Shown here in pieces: positions 36,462 to 48,243 of a stretch of DNA of 64,000 bases; within the stretch, counting starts at the first letter, position 1; every line of letters begins with the position of its first letter. The notes beneath the pieces were generated by a model. The model was not told where the DNA came from. It was given only the letters and a program-made list of their open reading frames with translations, and did no database searches. The stretch covers positions 12,845,739-12,909,738 of the forward strand of contig NC_050735.1 in assembly GCF_014529535.1 (NCBI RefSeq). Reading direction: 5' to 3'. Position numbers and translations under genes: made by a program. This stretch comes from Bradysia coprophila (Eukaryota > Arthropoda > Insecta > Diptera > Sciaridae).

Positions 36462-36640
36462 TCACTACAGCCACTTGTGGGCCTTGGCCTGGTCGAGAAT
36501 CCGGTTCCTGCGTGTCCAGTCGTTTGCTGCACTTTGCCAACCTCTTATTCCCTCTTATTCCAAGCGCCCGACTATCTGATTCGACGCCATCTATCCATCA
36601 CACTTTAGAGCGTCCTACTCCTCTTCGTCCTTCTATAATG
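36462..36640 (-). pseudogene. C-terminal relic of a LINE reverse transcriptase protein
   Basis: On the minus strand: IEGRRGVGRSKV, a stop, then WIDGVESDSRALGIR..KRLAK. After a frameshift come RNRILDQAKAHKWL and a stop. This is the standard C-terminal block of insect non-LTR elements (GRRGVGRPK.RWIDGV..D...LG.R). The stop, frameshift and isolation mark it as a dead fragment. Confidence 0.82.
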
Positions 36641-36955
36641 CAACATACATTGTGGTTATAATTCAACGACCTAACAAGCGCGTCAACTACCTGTACGAAT
36701 AATGGCATGTCTTAGAATTCATAACTCTGAGCCATGTCATGCTTTCAGTCGTGAACTGAACATTAAGAGGAATGACATCTATAAGTGCACAAATCACCAG
36801 TTACATTTTCAACAGTTCGCGCCAACTACGCTAGCGGCTCTTAAGCATACAATTTGACAACTGTTATATTCAATGCTCCTAGGATAGTGAACATATAGTG
36901 ATAGTTACACCACCTTACTGGTGGTTTAGGCACTATAGTAGAGTAAATAGTTTTT

Positions 36956-37147
36956 ATCTACCTAGGTGAAATAATAGCAGTGAAAAAGTGCTATTATTTC
37001 GCTGTCGGTAGATAAAATAGCGTATTCACCTCTGTACACATGTTTATTTAGACACTTGGGGATATAACATTCGCCTTCGGCTCATGCAACAATTCCCCAA
37101 GTGTCTAAATAAACATTTGGACAGAGGTGAATAATCTACTATTTTTT
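36956..37147. mobile_element. Foldback MITE, second copy of the 21,473 family
   Basis: Begins ATCTACCTAG. Contains GGTAGATAAAATAGCGTATTCACCTCTGT and AGAGGTGAATAATCTACTATT. The inner arms TTTATTTAGACACTTGGGGA/TCCCCAAGTGTCTAAATAAA flank a CGCCTTCGGCTC loop. Ends approximate. Confidence 0.75.
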
Positions 37148-37231
37148 CTGATGCTTTTTTATTAGTAATAGTAATAGTATAATATTGAAACGACTAGCCT
37201 TCAGATGACATCATTAAATTGAAAGTTTTCA

Positions 37232-38504
37232 ATGCTGACTGCCCGTAAGTCTCACTTAATTGAACGAGAATTACTTTGAAACTGTTGTTCGTAGTGTCAA
37301 ACACTCAAAATGGATTACCAGCATATTCGAACAATACTGAGGTTGGAGAGCAACCACCACCATCATACAATGAAGTTATGGGAATGGCTCATGTTGCTAG
37401 TGGTCCTAGTGCTCCATTCACAGACGAATTTTCTTTGAGTATATTTAATTCATCTAAAAGAGTCCGATTTGAATATAATTCTTCGGATGATGCTGGTACA
37501 CACTTACTAAAATGTTATGTTGAGAAACTCATTGATCACCTTTAAGGCTATTCATTTTTCATTCGTGACGAAAATGGATCTCTACAAGCGAAAGGATATG
37601 GTTTCAATTTTGATATATCAGTGCAAAACATGAACGGAACTCCATTGATGAGTATTAACAAAATAGAAACGGTGGAATTGAATGTAATAAAACGTTTAGG
37701 CGATAAGAATTGGATATTTGAAAAGTGTCTAATTCCTTATTTGCAGGGACACACATTTCACAAATTCGACATATTCTATAAAAGTGTGGCGATTGGAATT
37801 GTAAACGTAGGAGTTACAGCACCTGTCGAAACAAGCCTACAAATCATTAATAGCTGTGTCAACAATGATATTACTGTCAGGTCTTTCCAAATAGGACAAT
37901 TTGCTGTAAGTTGTGACCTCAAGCCACGAAACTCTGATAAAAACGTCATTTGTTTCCTTACCTTGGATGGTTGCTTCCATCTAAGTGATTTTGTAATTTT
38001 TGTTTATGAGGACCAAGCAGGTACAATTGAAAAATTAAGCTGCTACATCATTTTGTTAGTTAATAGATCTCTGTAAATGAAAATCATTTTGTCCATGTCA
38101 CATCTACTTTTCGCTACACCACAGATATGCAAATTCAATTGTCATGCAACTAAATGATCTCTCTTAAATGTACAGATATTTAGAGTCAATTCAGAAACTC
38201 AATTATGCAACATACAAATTCCCGTTGGTGAAGATATTGATGAAAACGACTTCTCGGGAACAGTTATATTTCACACAGAATCTGCAATAACTACCGAAGA
38301 ACAATTGTTATGTACTGCTGCAGCAATTGCATTTGTACGTTATCAAATTGTCTTTCTGGAAAATGACCATTAATTTAATCTTATTTCCAGAAAGTTATAA
38401 AGAAACAAAGTAAAGAAGAGGATGGTAATCACATTACGGCCTATTTTATCGGATTTTTCATTATTGTAATATTTATTATTATTCTTGTAAAAAAATCGCA
38501 GTAA
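37232..38504 (+). CDS. Tail-anchored membrane protein, tandem copy B (scramblase/LURP-one-like?)
   Basis: The model is join(37232..37244,37295..37495,37547..37683,37747..37905,38176..38334,38391..38504), 260 aa. The long open frame has no ATG of its own. A 13-nt upstream exon (ATG 37,232; donor GTAAGT; acceptor TTCGTAG) supplies one in phase, giving MLTALSNTQNG, which aligns with copy A. Exons of 137 and 159 nt are identical in length to copy A. Features: EQPPPSYNEV near residues 24-33, the YSFFIRDENGSLQAKG core, an ITVRSFQIGQFAIF block, and a C-terminal helix AYFIGFFIIVIFIIILV with a four-residue tail. The function is unassigned, as for copy A; the shorter tail may alter topology or sorting. 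Confidence 0.78.
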
Positions 38505-38526
38505 CAGTGTCAGTGATTAGGTAACA

Positions 38527-38532
38527 AATAAA
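38527..38532 (+). terminator. Polyadenylation signal, copy B
   Basis: AATAAA 22 nt after the stop. Confidence 0.6.
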
Positions 38533-38606
38533 GAAACTATTTATGAAAGACACGGGTCTGTGGGGTTCCGATGCACACTCTTTTTCGTCATTGTTATAAC
38601 TTTTCA

Positions 38607-39013
38607 TTAAGAGGCACCGGTACTTAGCTAAATTTGTAGCCTACATTCGTGTGCCTCGTATTTCATTTTTTATATCTTTTTATCAGAATCCTTTTTCCGC
38701 AATCCGCAATTCCGACCACGAATGTGTTAGCTTTAAATCAAAATTAGTTTTGGTTGTAGTCGTTTGACCTGCTCTGAGAAACTTGAGCAGTTTAACGAAA
38801 TTTTCAGAAACTGCTCATTGTTCTCATAGCTGGTCAAACTGCTACAACCAAATCTATTTTCTGTTGAAAGCTAACACATTCGTGGTCGGAATTGCGGTCG
38901 TACATCTTGAAAAAAGGATTCTGGTGGAAAGATATCATCAAAACTAAACGAAAATCCAGTATTTAAAAGTCGCCCTAATGTAGGCTTTTCAGCAAAGTGC
39001 CGGTACCTCTTTA
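38607..39013. mobile_element. 401-bp foldback element with TTA duplication (Harbinger-like?)
   Basis: The element spans 38,610-39,010. AGAGGCACCGGTACTTAGCT matches the inverse of AGCAAAGTGCCGGTACCTCT. The arms then pair through TAGCCTACATT, CCGACCACGAATGTGTTAGC and TTGGTTGTAG. TTA lies on both sides. A 3-bp TWA duplication suggests PIF/Harbinger (inference). Non-coding. Confidence 0.78.
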
Positions 39014-39364
39014 GATGAATGACATGGCTAAATTGTTGCCTACATTTCGGTGCAAAATTATTATTATTTTGATGATAATTTTGGATTCGCACCCTTTTTG
39101 GAAAAAGTACGAAGTATCGTTTGGTGTAAAATTGTGTTAGTTTTCAGCAAAAATTTAAATGTATGTGGTGATGTTAACTTACTGTACCAGATCCTTCAAT
39201 TGATCAACAACGTAAATTGACCACGAATCTCCACTTCTTCTGTAGATCTATTGACGAAAATTGTGTCTGTGGATGCAACGTTATTTAAATATATCTAAGA
39301 CAGGTAAAATAACAACTCACCCTTGTTTAATAAATCAAGTAGTTCGTCAGAGTACTTAATACTC

Positions 39365-39715
39365 GGAAGTACCGATAAAAAATAATAAATTACCGATGGA
39401 ATATAATAGACTACCGATAACAAATAATAAATTACCGATAGAATATATTGAACTACCGATAGAATATAATGAATGATCGATAAAAAATAGTAGATTACCG
39501 ATAAAAAGTGATTAACGATCGATAAAGTTCCCAACTTATCGGTATTTTAGTACTTTTTATCGGTAAAAAATTATCGGTAGTTTTGAATATTTTTATCGGT
39601 ACTTGTGGATTTCCTATCGATCATTTATTATTTTCTATCGGTACCATATTTATCGGTCATTTATTACTTTTTATCGGTAGCATTGAATTAATTTATCGGT
39701 CGAATATAATATCCC
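39365..39715. repeat. Inverted array of TATCGGTA / TACCGATA motifs
   Basis: About eight TACCGATA or GATCGATA motifs at 39,370-39,532, one every 20-24 bp, are followed by about nine TATCGGTA or TATCGATC motifs at 39,535-39,710 in the opposite sense. The whole is a mirror-inverted array around about 39,535, with AT-rich spacers (AATAATAAAT, AATATAATGA). Confidence 0.88.
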
Positions 39716-40041
39716 GTACTTAATTGCACCAAATGGACTAGAACTGGAGGGTCACTAAATCAGCAAACATTGTGACTGTTTGAATGTCATCAAATCGTCC
39801 GAGACCTTCACCAAAAAAACGTGGTCAAATATCTCCAACTAATATTTGCACCCTCTTGTAAACCTTCACTATAAATTCCTTCATCTTTAAAACATGGAAA
39901 CTCCTCTACAACCAATTTGATTAAGGACTGTGCCGAGTCTTCGGCTTTAATTACAAAATTCCTAAAATCGTTAAAATGCAAAACTTATCATTCGATCAAA
40001 CATACCAGTCCGTCTTCATAATGAGTATAACGTACAATGAG

Positions 40042-40049
40042 TATAAAAG
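40042..40049 (+). promoter_or_regulatory. TATA box upstream of the gustatory receptor
   Basis: TATAAAAG about 325 nt before the first usable ATG. Assignment to the receptor is inferred from position. Confidence 0.4.
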
Positions 40050-40373
40050 GGTGACTGTCGATTCGAAAATAATTAAAATTAAACCAACAATTACACACAC
40101 AATTAATAATGCAACATTCAATCATTCTAATGAGCATTAATCATACAATTAATATGATTGCGGCTTCGGTCTGTTTTAGTAGTTGAAGGGAATTACTTGA
40201 CGGAACAGGTAGGTGGGCATTTTAGTGTACATTAAGGATATTAGTTTAACTGAAAGTGCATTATTGCTTCGGCCTTAACTTATAGAATCCTTTCTCTCGA
40301 CGAATACCACGTATACTTTTTGGTATATGCGACATCAAAAGGTCCAAAAGGTCATAAAGAACGAATTCTACCA

Positions 40374-42546
40374 ATGGCAATCGAAAAGCAACGTCTACAA
40401 TTGAAATCTGCTCTAAGTTTCCTGTTATATTTCACTATTATCTTTGGCGTTGTACCCTTTTCAGGAGTGGCATACTATAAGCATAAGATACTAAAACTAT
40501 CAATTTTCGGTAACATTTATGCGCTAGTGAACGTTGCTCACAATGTTCTTGAGCACCATTTGTCCTCGACGAGATTTATACTAAGTGATAAACAGGAAAC
40601 TGGCACATTGACCAACATCATCGGTTTGGTTATTATGTATTTGGAGCCCGTAATGTATGTTTAGGGACGAATTCATTATTTGTTTTTCCTTAGTTATCGT
40701 ATAGAAGACTTTGAATCCTCTGGGAACTTTGTGATCGACTCAGACAATCTCGGCATAGTTCTCAGAATATGAATGTGCCTCTATACGTTACGATGGAATC
40801 AGACATTTCCATTGAAAATAATTTTCAATTTTACCAAAAGGTATTCGATTGATGTCATCGGACTCTTGTTCAATCAGAAGAAGATAATCGCTTGCATCGA
40901 TCAAATGCACAAAATCGATGAAAAACTGTTGAAAGAAAACATTGAATTCGACTACTTCCGACTGAAACGTGTGACAATCATTTTGGTAGCGGTCATAACG
41001 ATACTGGAGTTTAGTCTCGTTACGTATAACTTATTGCTGTTCCAAGAGTTCCGACTAGACTCGTTGTATTGGATCTGCACGGGTATTCCCATTTTTCTGA
41101 GCACCATATCGAAGGTGTGGTACGTCGCTCTGGTGTACAATGTAAAGCAAAAGTTCGCGGCAATCAACGACCACTTCGAAAATACGAGAAAATTTTTCGA
41201 CCTTTCCAAGAAGGAAAAAGTTATCGCTTCGCTGTTGAAATCGACGAATGAACGTGATGACGACGATAATGACCTGCCGGGTTATTTACATAAAGAAATA
41301 TTGGCCAGACCAATGAAAAGGAATCGCAAAATTCACCGAGTAGACGAAATAAGCATATCAGGACGTGTCGAAAATGACTTAACAGGTGAGGCGCTAAAAC
41401 ACTTTGAAGAGACGTTTTTTGAGGAGATCCAAAGATCCATAGGGTGTCAAAATTGCTACGACATCAGAAATTATGTTAGAAATATAAATGCACTTACAGT
41501 GGACGCCAGTGAAATTTCGATAGGAATTTGAATCAGCTGTTTTTCAGCTGGTCCACACATAAACAAAACTGCTTATACGGGTGGAATACTTACTTCACGC
41601 GTGTAGTAGTGGAAAAATAGTATCAAGAAGCTTTGGTTGTATGAGTGGATCAGCTAAAAAACAGCAAAGGCCAAGTAATGTCTAAATTTCACTGACTTCC
41701 CCCGTATTTCGGCCTTGATGTTTCGTTCTGCCCTTCATAGAAAATGTTTCCTTCTAGGAAATCCAATTATCAGAATGACGAATCAGTTTCAAATTGACGA
41801 TAAAATGGATAAGAAATTAACGAATTTGTGTCAGCTGCATGACGAGATCTGTGAAATTGGTAACTTTAGGTGATTATGTATAGAGATGTCCTGACTAAAC
41901 ATTTTTAATTTGTCACTGAAAGGTAAAACTATCAACTCAATGTTCAGTTTTCAAATGTTAATTTTGATGGCAAATGGTTTTATGAATCTGACGGCCCAAT
42001 TCTTTTTCGTTTATTGTGGCCGAGTGGACCAAGTAACATAATTTCAAATGTTTTCTTTAAATATTTTATATGAAAACTTTGAACTCTCAATCAACAGAAT
42101 ATTCCGGTTTTATTCCGATCGGCCGAGAGTCTACTAATTTCCATCATTTTCATTGTATACACGGCCTCGAAATGTGTCTTCATCATTTTCATCAGCTGGA
42201 AAACTAAGATCGATGCACAGAAAACTGGAGTTCAAATCCATAAATTGGCCAATGCAATTGACGAAGATCACTGTTACCAAGTGGTCAACCACTTGTCACT
42301 GAAGCTGCTAAATCATTCGCTTAATTTCACAGCTTGTGGATTTTTTGACTTGGATATGACAACATTGTATGCTGTACGTTTCCTAACATTTCCGCTACTT
42401 TCGTCTCTTATACATTTCTGTGCAATTTATAGATAACCGGAGCGATAACCAGCTACCTGATTATTTTGATTCAGTTCAATTTGGCGTCAAATAGGAAGAA
42501 ACCAACGGGTTTTAACGAGACCATGAGCAATTCTACACAGACGTAG
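40374..42546 (+). CDS. Gustatory receptor (Gr28-like), seven-helix ligand-gated channel family
   Basis: The model is join(40374..40654,40841..41385,41758..41859,41923..42032,42098..42373,42433..42546), 475 aa, typical for the family. The N-terminus has the KSALSFLLYFTIIFGVVPFSG start helix. Exons 3-4 encode LTNLCQLHDEICEIGKTIN, the characteristic cytosolic segment before the last helices. Exons 5-6 give FTACGFFDLDMTTLYAITGA and then SYLIILIQF, the GR C-terminal signature (TYhhhhhQF with S for T). The last two introns are phase 0 near the C-terminus, as is usual in insect GRs. Expected in chemosensory or internal neurons as a tetrameric cation channel with intracellular N-terminus. Gr28 versus Gr43a assignment is uncertain. 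The first intron was chosen because it joins VMYSIDVIGLL in phase; that junction is the least sure. Confidence 0.88.
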
Positions 42547-42870
42547 ATGGATATGATGAAGTATTGGCAGTCAGCTTATTTTACTCAACATAGTTTCAAT
42601 TCAATTTGTTTCCCTTTTCGATCGAGTTTCCTCAGTAGTAAATTTGATTTTAAATGATTTTGAAGTACTAGATTAGATAAGAGTTTGGGAGGCTGCAAGA
42701 GAAGTGGAAACTAAATCAACCTTTGTTCCCTACTCCGCTAAGTGAGGACTCATAAACAACCTATGAAAATCGGCTCGCTTGATCGTAAATATAGCAGGTG
42801 TAGAAGTTGATTTTACCTACCGATGAAAGCTCTGCCCAATCAAATGACTTCAATCAAATGCATCGACTAT

Positions 42871-44263
42871 TTATTTTCTACTGGACACGGCCGCTCGAAA
42901 ACGCAACCTTTCTTCTTGTATTAACAGTAGCAGCTTCTGCGAATTTTCTTCAGATCCTTGGTAGTTTAAGATGCCCACACAACTGATTGGAACCTTTTTC
43001 AACAGAACATATCCCAACTGGCGGCGTTTCAGCGAAAAGACATAAGGAATTTCCAATTTCTGGCATTTCGTTTTCATTTCTTCGATTGTCTCGGCTATGT
43101 CGCCACCTGTAGCACAAAGAGGACAAAGAAACACCAACGAAATTACAAATTCATTGACAAACTGAATAGCAAATGATCTAACCAGTTTCCAGGTCCGGTG
43201 CTATTATCAGCAGTTTCACTTTTCCAATGTCCAACTGTCGCATTGACTCTTTGAAGCCAACCACGAATCGTCGTTGACTTCGTGCTTTGACTTCGTTTTT
43301 GTTGTAGGCACGGTCTTGGAAACGGAAAATATCACTTAGCAGAGCTTTTGTGATCGATAGAAGTTCGGTACTCGTTAGGTTATCACAATATCTGCTGAAG
43401 GAAGTTGGAACTGTTGTTACTGTCGAGGATAATACTTGCAATACTCACGGTCTGAATTTACGACTGAATTGAAAACCCGTAGGTTCAATCGAAGGTAGTT
43501 CGTTGAGTGTGGTTGGTTTGTCGTCTAATCTTTTTGGATCGACGTTATTCGAATCCGTATCTTTCAAATCGGAGTCAACATCATGCGGCTGACTTGTTGC
43601 CTCTGATTTCAATTGATTTCGCAATAATCTGGACGACAGAATGCTCCTCTTAAGCGGCGACACATACTTCTTTTTCAGAACTTCACTTTTCTTTCCCTTG
43701 TGACGTTGCGTGCTGCTGGTTAATTTTCCGGTCTGTCTACTTTGGATGGATGACCTGTCTATCGGCCTCACAATTTTCGTGTTTATCAAATCGAGTAGAT
43801 CAATTTTCACGGTGGAATGGCTTTTGAATTTACGCTGTCGATCTCTAACTGGGCTTAGTTTACGGCTATTCACATAAGTATCCAATGCTGCTTTATCGAC
43901 GATTTGAATTTTTTGCGATTTTGGTTCTCTGATTTGAGTTATCTTCTGCTGTAGATGTTCGTCCTTCTTTTTTAATTTATCATTTTTACGACGAATTCGT
44001 CTTTCAGCTCTGATGTCATCCCTAGATTTTTGCTCACCAACTACTTCAGTGGTTTGCAGCCTATCGACGGTGCTCAAACGTTGTATAGCATTTGTAAGAG
44101 TATTCACTTCTTGATTTTCTGGATCCGATTGGTTGGCACTGTTGACTGGTTCTTTTTGTTTGATTTGACTTTTCGACTGATTTTTTAATTCTGGCCAATC
44201 ATTCACAACGTTTTGGTAATTGTTCGGAGTGGTAATTTCTGCATATGATTTCGATTTATCCAT
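42871..44263 (-). CDS. SBP2: SECIS-binding protein 2 (selenoprotein synthesis factor)
   Basis: The model is complement(join(42871..43106,43183..43391,43449..44263)), 419 aa. The long N-terminal part is Lys/Arg/Ser-rich and disordered. The C-terminal third is an L7Ae-type RNA-binding domain: YCDNLTSTELLSITKALLSD, then RFQDRAYNKN-VKARSQRRFV and GKVKLLIIAPDLE. After the last splice come IPYVFSLKRRQLGYVLLKKV and PISCVGILNYQG. That order is diagnostic of SBP2, which binds the SECIS element of selenoprotein mRNAs and recruits eEFSec for Sec insertion at UGA. Exon 2 can begin at either AG of a CAGCAG tandem acceptor, giving Pro or an extra residue. AATAAA overlaps the stop. The gene diverges from EARS2 across 2 kb. 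Confidence 0.88.
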
Positions 44264-44269
44264 AATTTA

Positions 44270-46230
44270 TTTTTGATTATATTCCCCGAAGTCTCTTGGT
44301 TACAGCATTTTTGTAAACAAAAACAATATTATGAACTGGCAGGCGAGTAAGCAGATAATAATAGAAATGAAGTTAGTCACAAATTTACAGCAGGAGCTAT
44401 AGTTTAGTGATAAGCCATGCAACCTCATGTAATGAAAGTAGAGAGTGTTATCATGAAAGAGAAAGCAACATTTTGACAAGTACCACAAGGCAAGTTATAA
44501 TTAACTATCTTCGGTTCTCGGAATGTCAAACTTTGTATGGAGCGGAGGACCTCTCATGAGAGGTGAGTTTGTTTATATGAAATTGCTATGTCCTCCGATT
44601 TGTATGAATAGTCCAAACCGGTTTATAGTTACATTGACAATAATGAGAATTTATGTCAAGGTGAGTCCGTTTACGAAATAATAGCTAATACATTTAATCT
44701 ATCATCCGGGCCGACATTAGCAAGATTCTGAAAGAACAGGTTAAGACGCTTCTGATTTGATCATGAAGGCGCTGAAACACATATTTTAACACTTTAACCT
44801 GTCACATACGGCTATTTATCTGTTATCGATAGCGACGACAAAAATAATGACAAGCTCTGGGTAATATAGTTCTTTTTATAGCAAAATGTATGTTAAAAAT
44901 TTGAAGTACAAGATTTGAAATCAACAGATTAAAAATATGTTGATCGATTGAAGTAATAGACCCGATAATAATTCTGGTCATATGATTGCCGTCTGTCGCA
45001 GGTTAAACATGTTTTGTTAAACACACTCATTACAGACCGTGTGAAATGGGTGAAATTTCAACTTGATAAAAATAATTTTTCTTCAAGTGTAAGATGACCT
45101 GGCAGTCATGTGTTTTCAATCCGTTTTGTCTCCGTGTTCATGACAGTTGACATTTTAAACAATGGGAAAACGAACGACTGTGAGTTCAGACTTACTTTTC
45201 ATACAATCAAATCGGTAATGAGTACTTTAATTTATGAATGTTCATTGCAAATTTTATGTTTAAATGCTGACAATAAATTTGAATTTTGATATTAGTGGTA
45301 AAGTAGATCTTCAATTTAATTGACTTTTCAATCAATGTTATAAGTGTGTTTAACAAATTTGATGTATACCGCCTTCGTTGGTGTCTTAACCTGTTTTTTC
45401 ATAACCTTGGTCATACGTTCATTGATAAAAATAAATCATCAGTACAGCTGAATGTTTTTAAAAATATTTCTGATAGTTTGGTTTTTATGAAAATCTAATC
45501 AACGAAAAAACGGTTGGATTTTCGTACGACTGTCTGAAATATCTCTATCAAAAAATTCAGCTGTAACCGTTGTTGTCATTGCTGATCTATGAAACATAAA
45601 GCCCCATAAATTCGTCTGGGACCAAAGAAGGAGGTTTTTAAGCGGAACCTAAAAATACTTTTGGTGTAAACATTCCTACGAGAGTGGTACTACCTTACTC
45701 TCTGCAAACCACGCACCAGAACACATCAACGGCAATTTAACCTTTTTATGAAACATATCCGACATTATACCAACCTTAAAAACTTAAAGTAGAAAAATTC
45801 TGACTACTGGAGAGCAAGCCCCTAATCAAATTTTGTTTTTGTTTTGGGTTCGCTGAGAGAAATGTATAGAATCCGATACATATAACTATAAGTGTGTTTA
45901 ACAAAACCTAAATTGTCAAGATTTATGTTTCACCGCCTTCGTGATCAACTCAGAAGTGTCTTAACCTCAGAGAGATCGGGTTTCATATAAATATTGATAA
46001 GGTTACGTCATTGATGAAATTTGACAGTAATTTGACAATTCGTATCACATCGACATTTCAAAAGTGCTCTCGGCTTTCACTATTGACGGCTCAGAAAACT
46101 GTCAATTTTATCACCTGCATGTAAAATCAACCTGAAGAAATTTCACCAGTTCGGTCGGTATTTAATCAGATAAATACGAGCAATAATCACAAAGGGAAAG
46201 CAAAACAATTTACCGAATTAAATGAATTTT
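44270..46230. other. Intergenic between SBP2 and EARS2 with transposon remnants
   Basis: Holds the element at 44,741-45,405 and a related 3' end at 45,890-45,968. No gene supported. Confidence 0.55.
44741..45405. mobile_element. Non-autonomous element, ~665 bp, ACAGGTTAAGAC ends
   Basis: ACAGGTTAAGACGC..GAAGGCG at the left is inverted as CGCCTTCG..GTGTCTTAACCTGT at the right. A second inner inverted pair is TGTTAAACACACTCAT/ATAAGTGTGTTTAACA. The right end recurs at 45,890-45,968 (GTGTTTAACAAAACC..CACCGCCTTCG..GTGTCTTAACC). No target duplication seen. Confidence 0.6.
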
Positions 46231-46235
46231 TTAAA

Positions 46236-48243
46236 ATGTTTAAATTGTCGAATGGGTTCAGAAACTGTTTTGCATTAAGTCAAGTAAAATTGAGCAAGAG
46301 ATTATGTCAGACCGAACCGAATCCACCCAGAACACCAACTACTGTGCGCGTTCGTTTTGCCCCGAGTCCGACAGGTTGTTTTCATCAATAAAATAATTAT
46401 TTCCAAACAAAATTTCTCACCGACATCTTCTCTCACAGGCTACTTGCATTTGGGTGGCTTGAGAACAGCTTTCTTCAATTATTTGTTTGCGAAAGCCAAC
46501 AATGGCAAAATGGTCTTGAGAATTGAAGATACCGATCAGAAGCGTTTGGTTGACGGGGCAACGGAACAACTATGCAAAGATCTTAGCTGGGCTGGAATCG
46601 AGATCGACGAAGGTCCGCTGGTTGGCGGACAGTACGGGCCATACATACAGAGTGAACGATTGGACATTTACAGACGAGAGGTGAAAACATTGCTGGAAAA
46701 TGGCACAGCATACTATTGTTTCTGCACAGAGCGGAGATTGGAGTTACTGCGAAAAGAACAGCTGAAGGCACGCGAAACAACGAGATACGACAATCGGTGT
46801 AGACACTTGACACCAGTTCAAATTGCTGAGAAATTGGCCAACAAGGACACATTTTGTATCAGGTAGACAGTCGCCGATTTGATCGACTGACTCTCGTTAA
46901 TCGTCTCTGTCTCGTTCGTCATCAGATTCAAATTAGATCCATATCTGGACGATTACAAAGACCTGATTTATGGCAAAATGGTGTACGATGCTGCAGGGAA
47001 TGAGGGCGACCCAGTCATCATTAAATCGGATGGCTATCCCACCTATCATTTCGCGAATGTTGTCGACGATCACTTGATGAAAATTACGCACGTCTTGCGA
47101 GGCGTTGAATGGCAAATATCGACGACAAAACATTTACTTTTGTACAGGTAAAGCAGATCCAAACCAATCTCTAGTCTGTGGCTGATCAGTTTTGTTTTTC
47201 AATCTTTGCAGAGCATTTAAATGGGTACCACCACAATACGGACATTTGCCATTGCTTATGAATGCTGACGGGACGAAGCTGAGTAAAAGACAGGGAAATG
47301 TAAATATCGAACACTATAGGTGCGTGTGTTGTGGTATCTTCCACATAAACTGTCCTGAGACAACAAGTTTAATGTCAACAATTTCCCAACAGGACATCTG
47401 GTGTGAGTCCACAAGCATTGGTGAACTATATCTCGCTATCCGGTGGCGGATTTGAACGAAAACGAGGCGAGAAACCTCGAATATACACAATGGCCGAACT
47501 GATAGACTCTGTAGGCGCAAGACAGTCATGTAACATTCCGACCGAAAATATACTTTCGATTTCTCCATTTCGCAGTTCGACGTGCAAAAGATCAACACAC
47601 ATTCGTGTCAACTGAATCCGGAATGGCTGGACCAATGCAATCATTTGGCATTGATAGAACAATTGAAGCAACCATCAGAACAAGCCAGACTAATTGAAGA
47701 AGTGAAGGCGTTGGTGAAAGCTGCATATCCGAATGACGTTAAGAACTTAGATTTTAGTGACGATCACATAAAAATGATTCTCGAATGGTCGATGGATCGC
47801 ATATCCAATCTGAATGAACTAGCCAAAGAGGAATATTCTTACTTGTGGATCGCGCCACAGAAGCGAAAACACGACTTGCCTAAAGGTAAAGATTATTCTA
47901 ACTGAATGCTACGGTCTATCGACACTTATAACATGTACGTTCACAGATACGCTGGACAAACTAGTGAAGATATTATCTGACGTGGACAGTTTCGGGAAGC
48001 AAAAGTTGAATCCTATTCTGAAAGACTTTTCGAAAAGCGAAAACGTTAGGTTCATTGAACTGATGAAGTCACTGCGAATTGTTCTGAGCGGACTGGAGGT
48101 AACGGTTTCGATTATTTGATCGTTTGGCAATTTTTATTGAAAATAAATTATTTCAGGAGGGACCGCCTGTCGCTGAGATGATGGAGATTTTGGGTAAAGA
48201 GCGCACACTCAGCCGAATGAAGATGAAAAAATCTAGTAAATAA
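46236..48243 (+). CDS. EARS2: Mitochondrial glutamyl-tRNA synthetase
   Basis: The model is join(46236..46374,46439..46862,46926..47147,47212..47319,47393..47510,47576..47885,47947..48098,48157..48243), 519 aa, all introns about 50-75 nt. It is a class I synthetase that charges mitochondrial tRNA with glutamate, and organellar-type enzymes can also charge tRNA-Gln. The N-terminal ~35 residues are basic and Ser/Leu-rich, fitting a mitochondrial presequence. The HIGH-like signature is [18 protein letters not shown] at residues 48-65. [40 protein letters not shown] and the KMSKS equivalent KLSKRQGN (284-291) follow. The C-terminal anticodon-binding part includes [23 protein letters not shown] 46,236 is the first in frame giving the presequence. 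The last residues are Lys-rich. Confidence 0.94.

Noticed and set aside
36394-36608. Two + frames of 61-66 aa
   Set aside because: Antisense of the LINE C-terminal relic.
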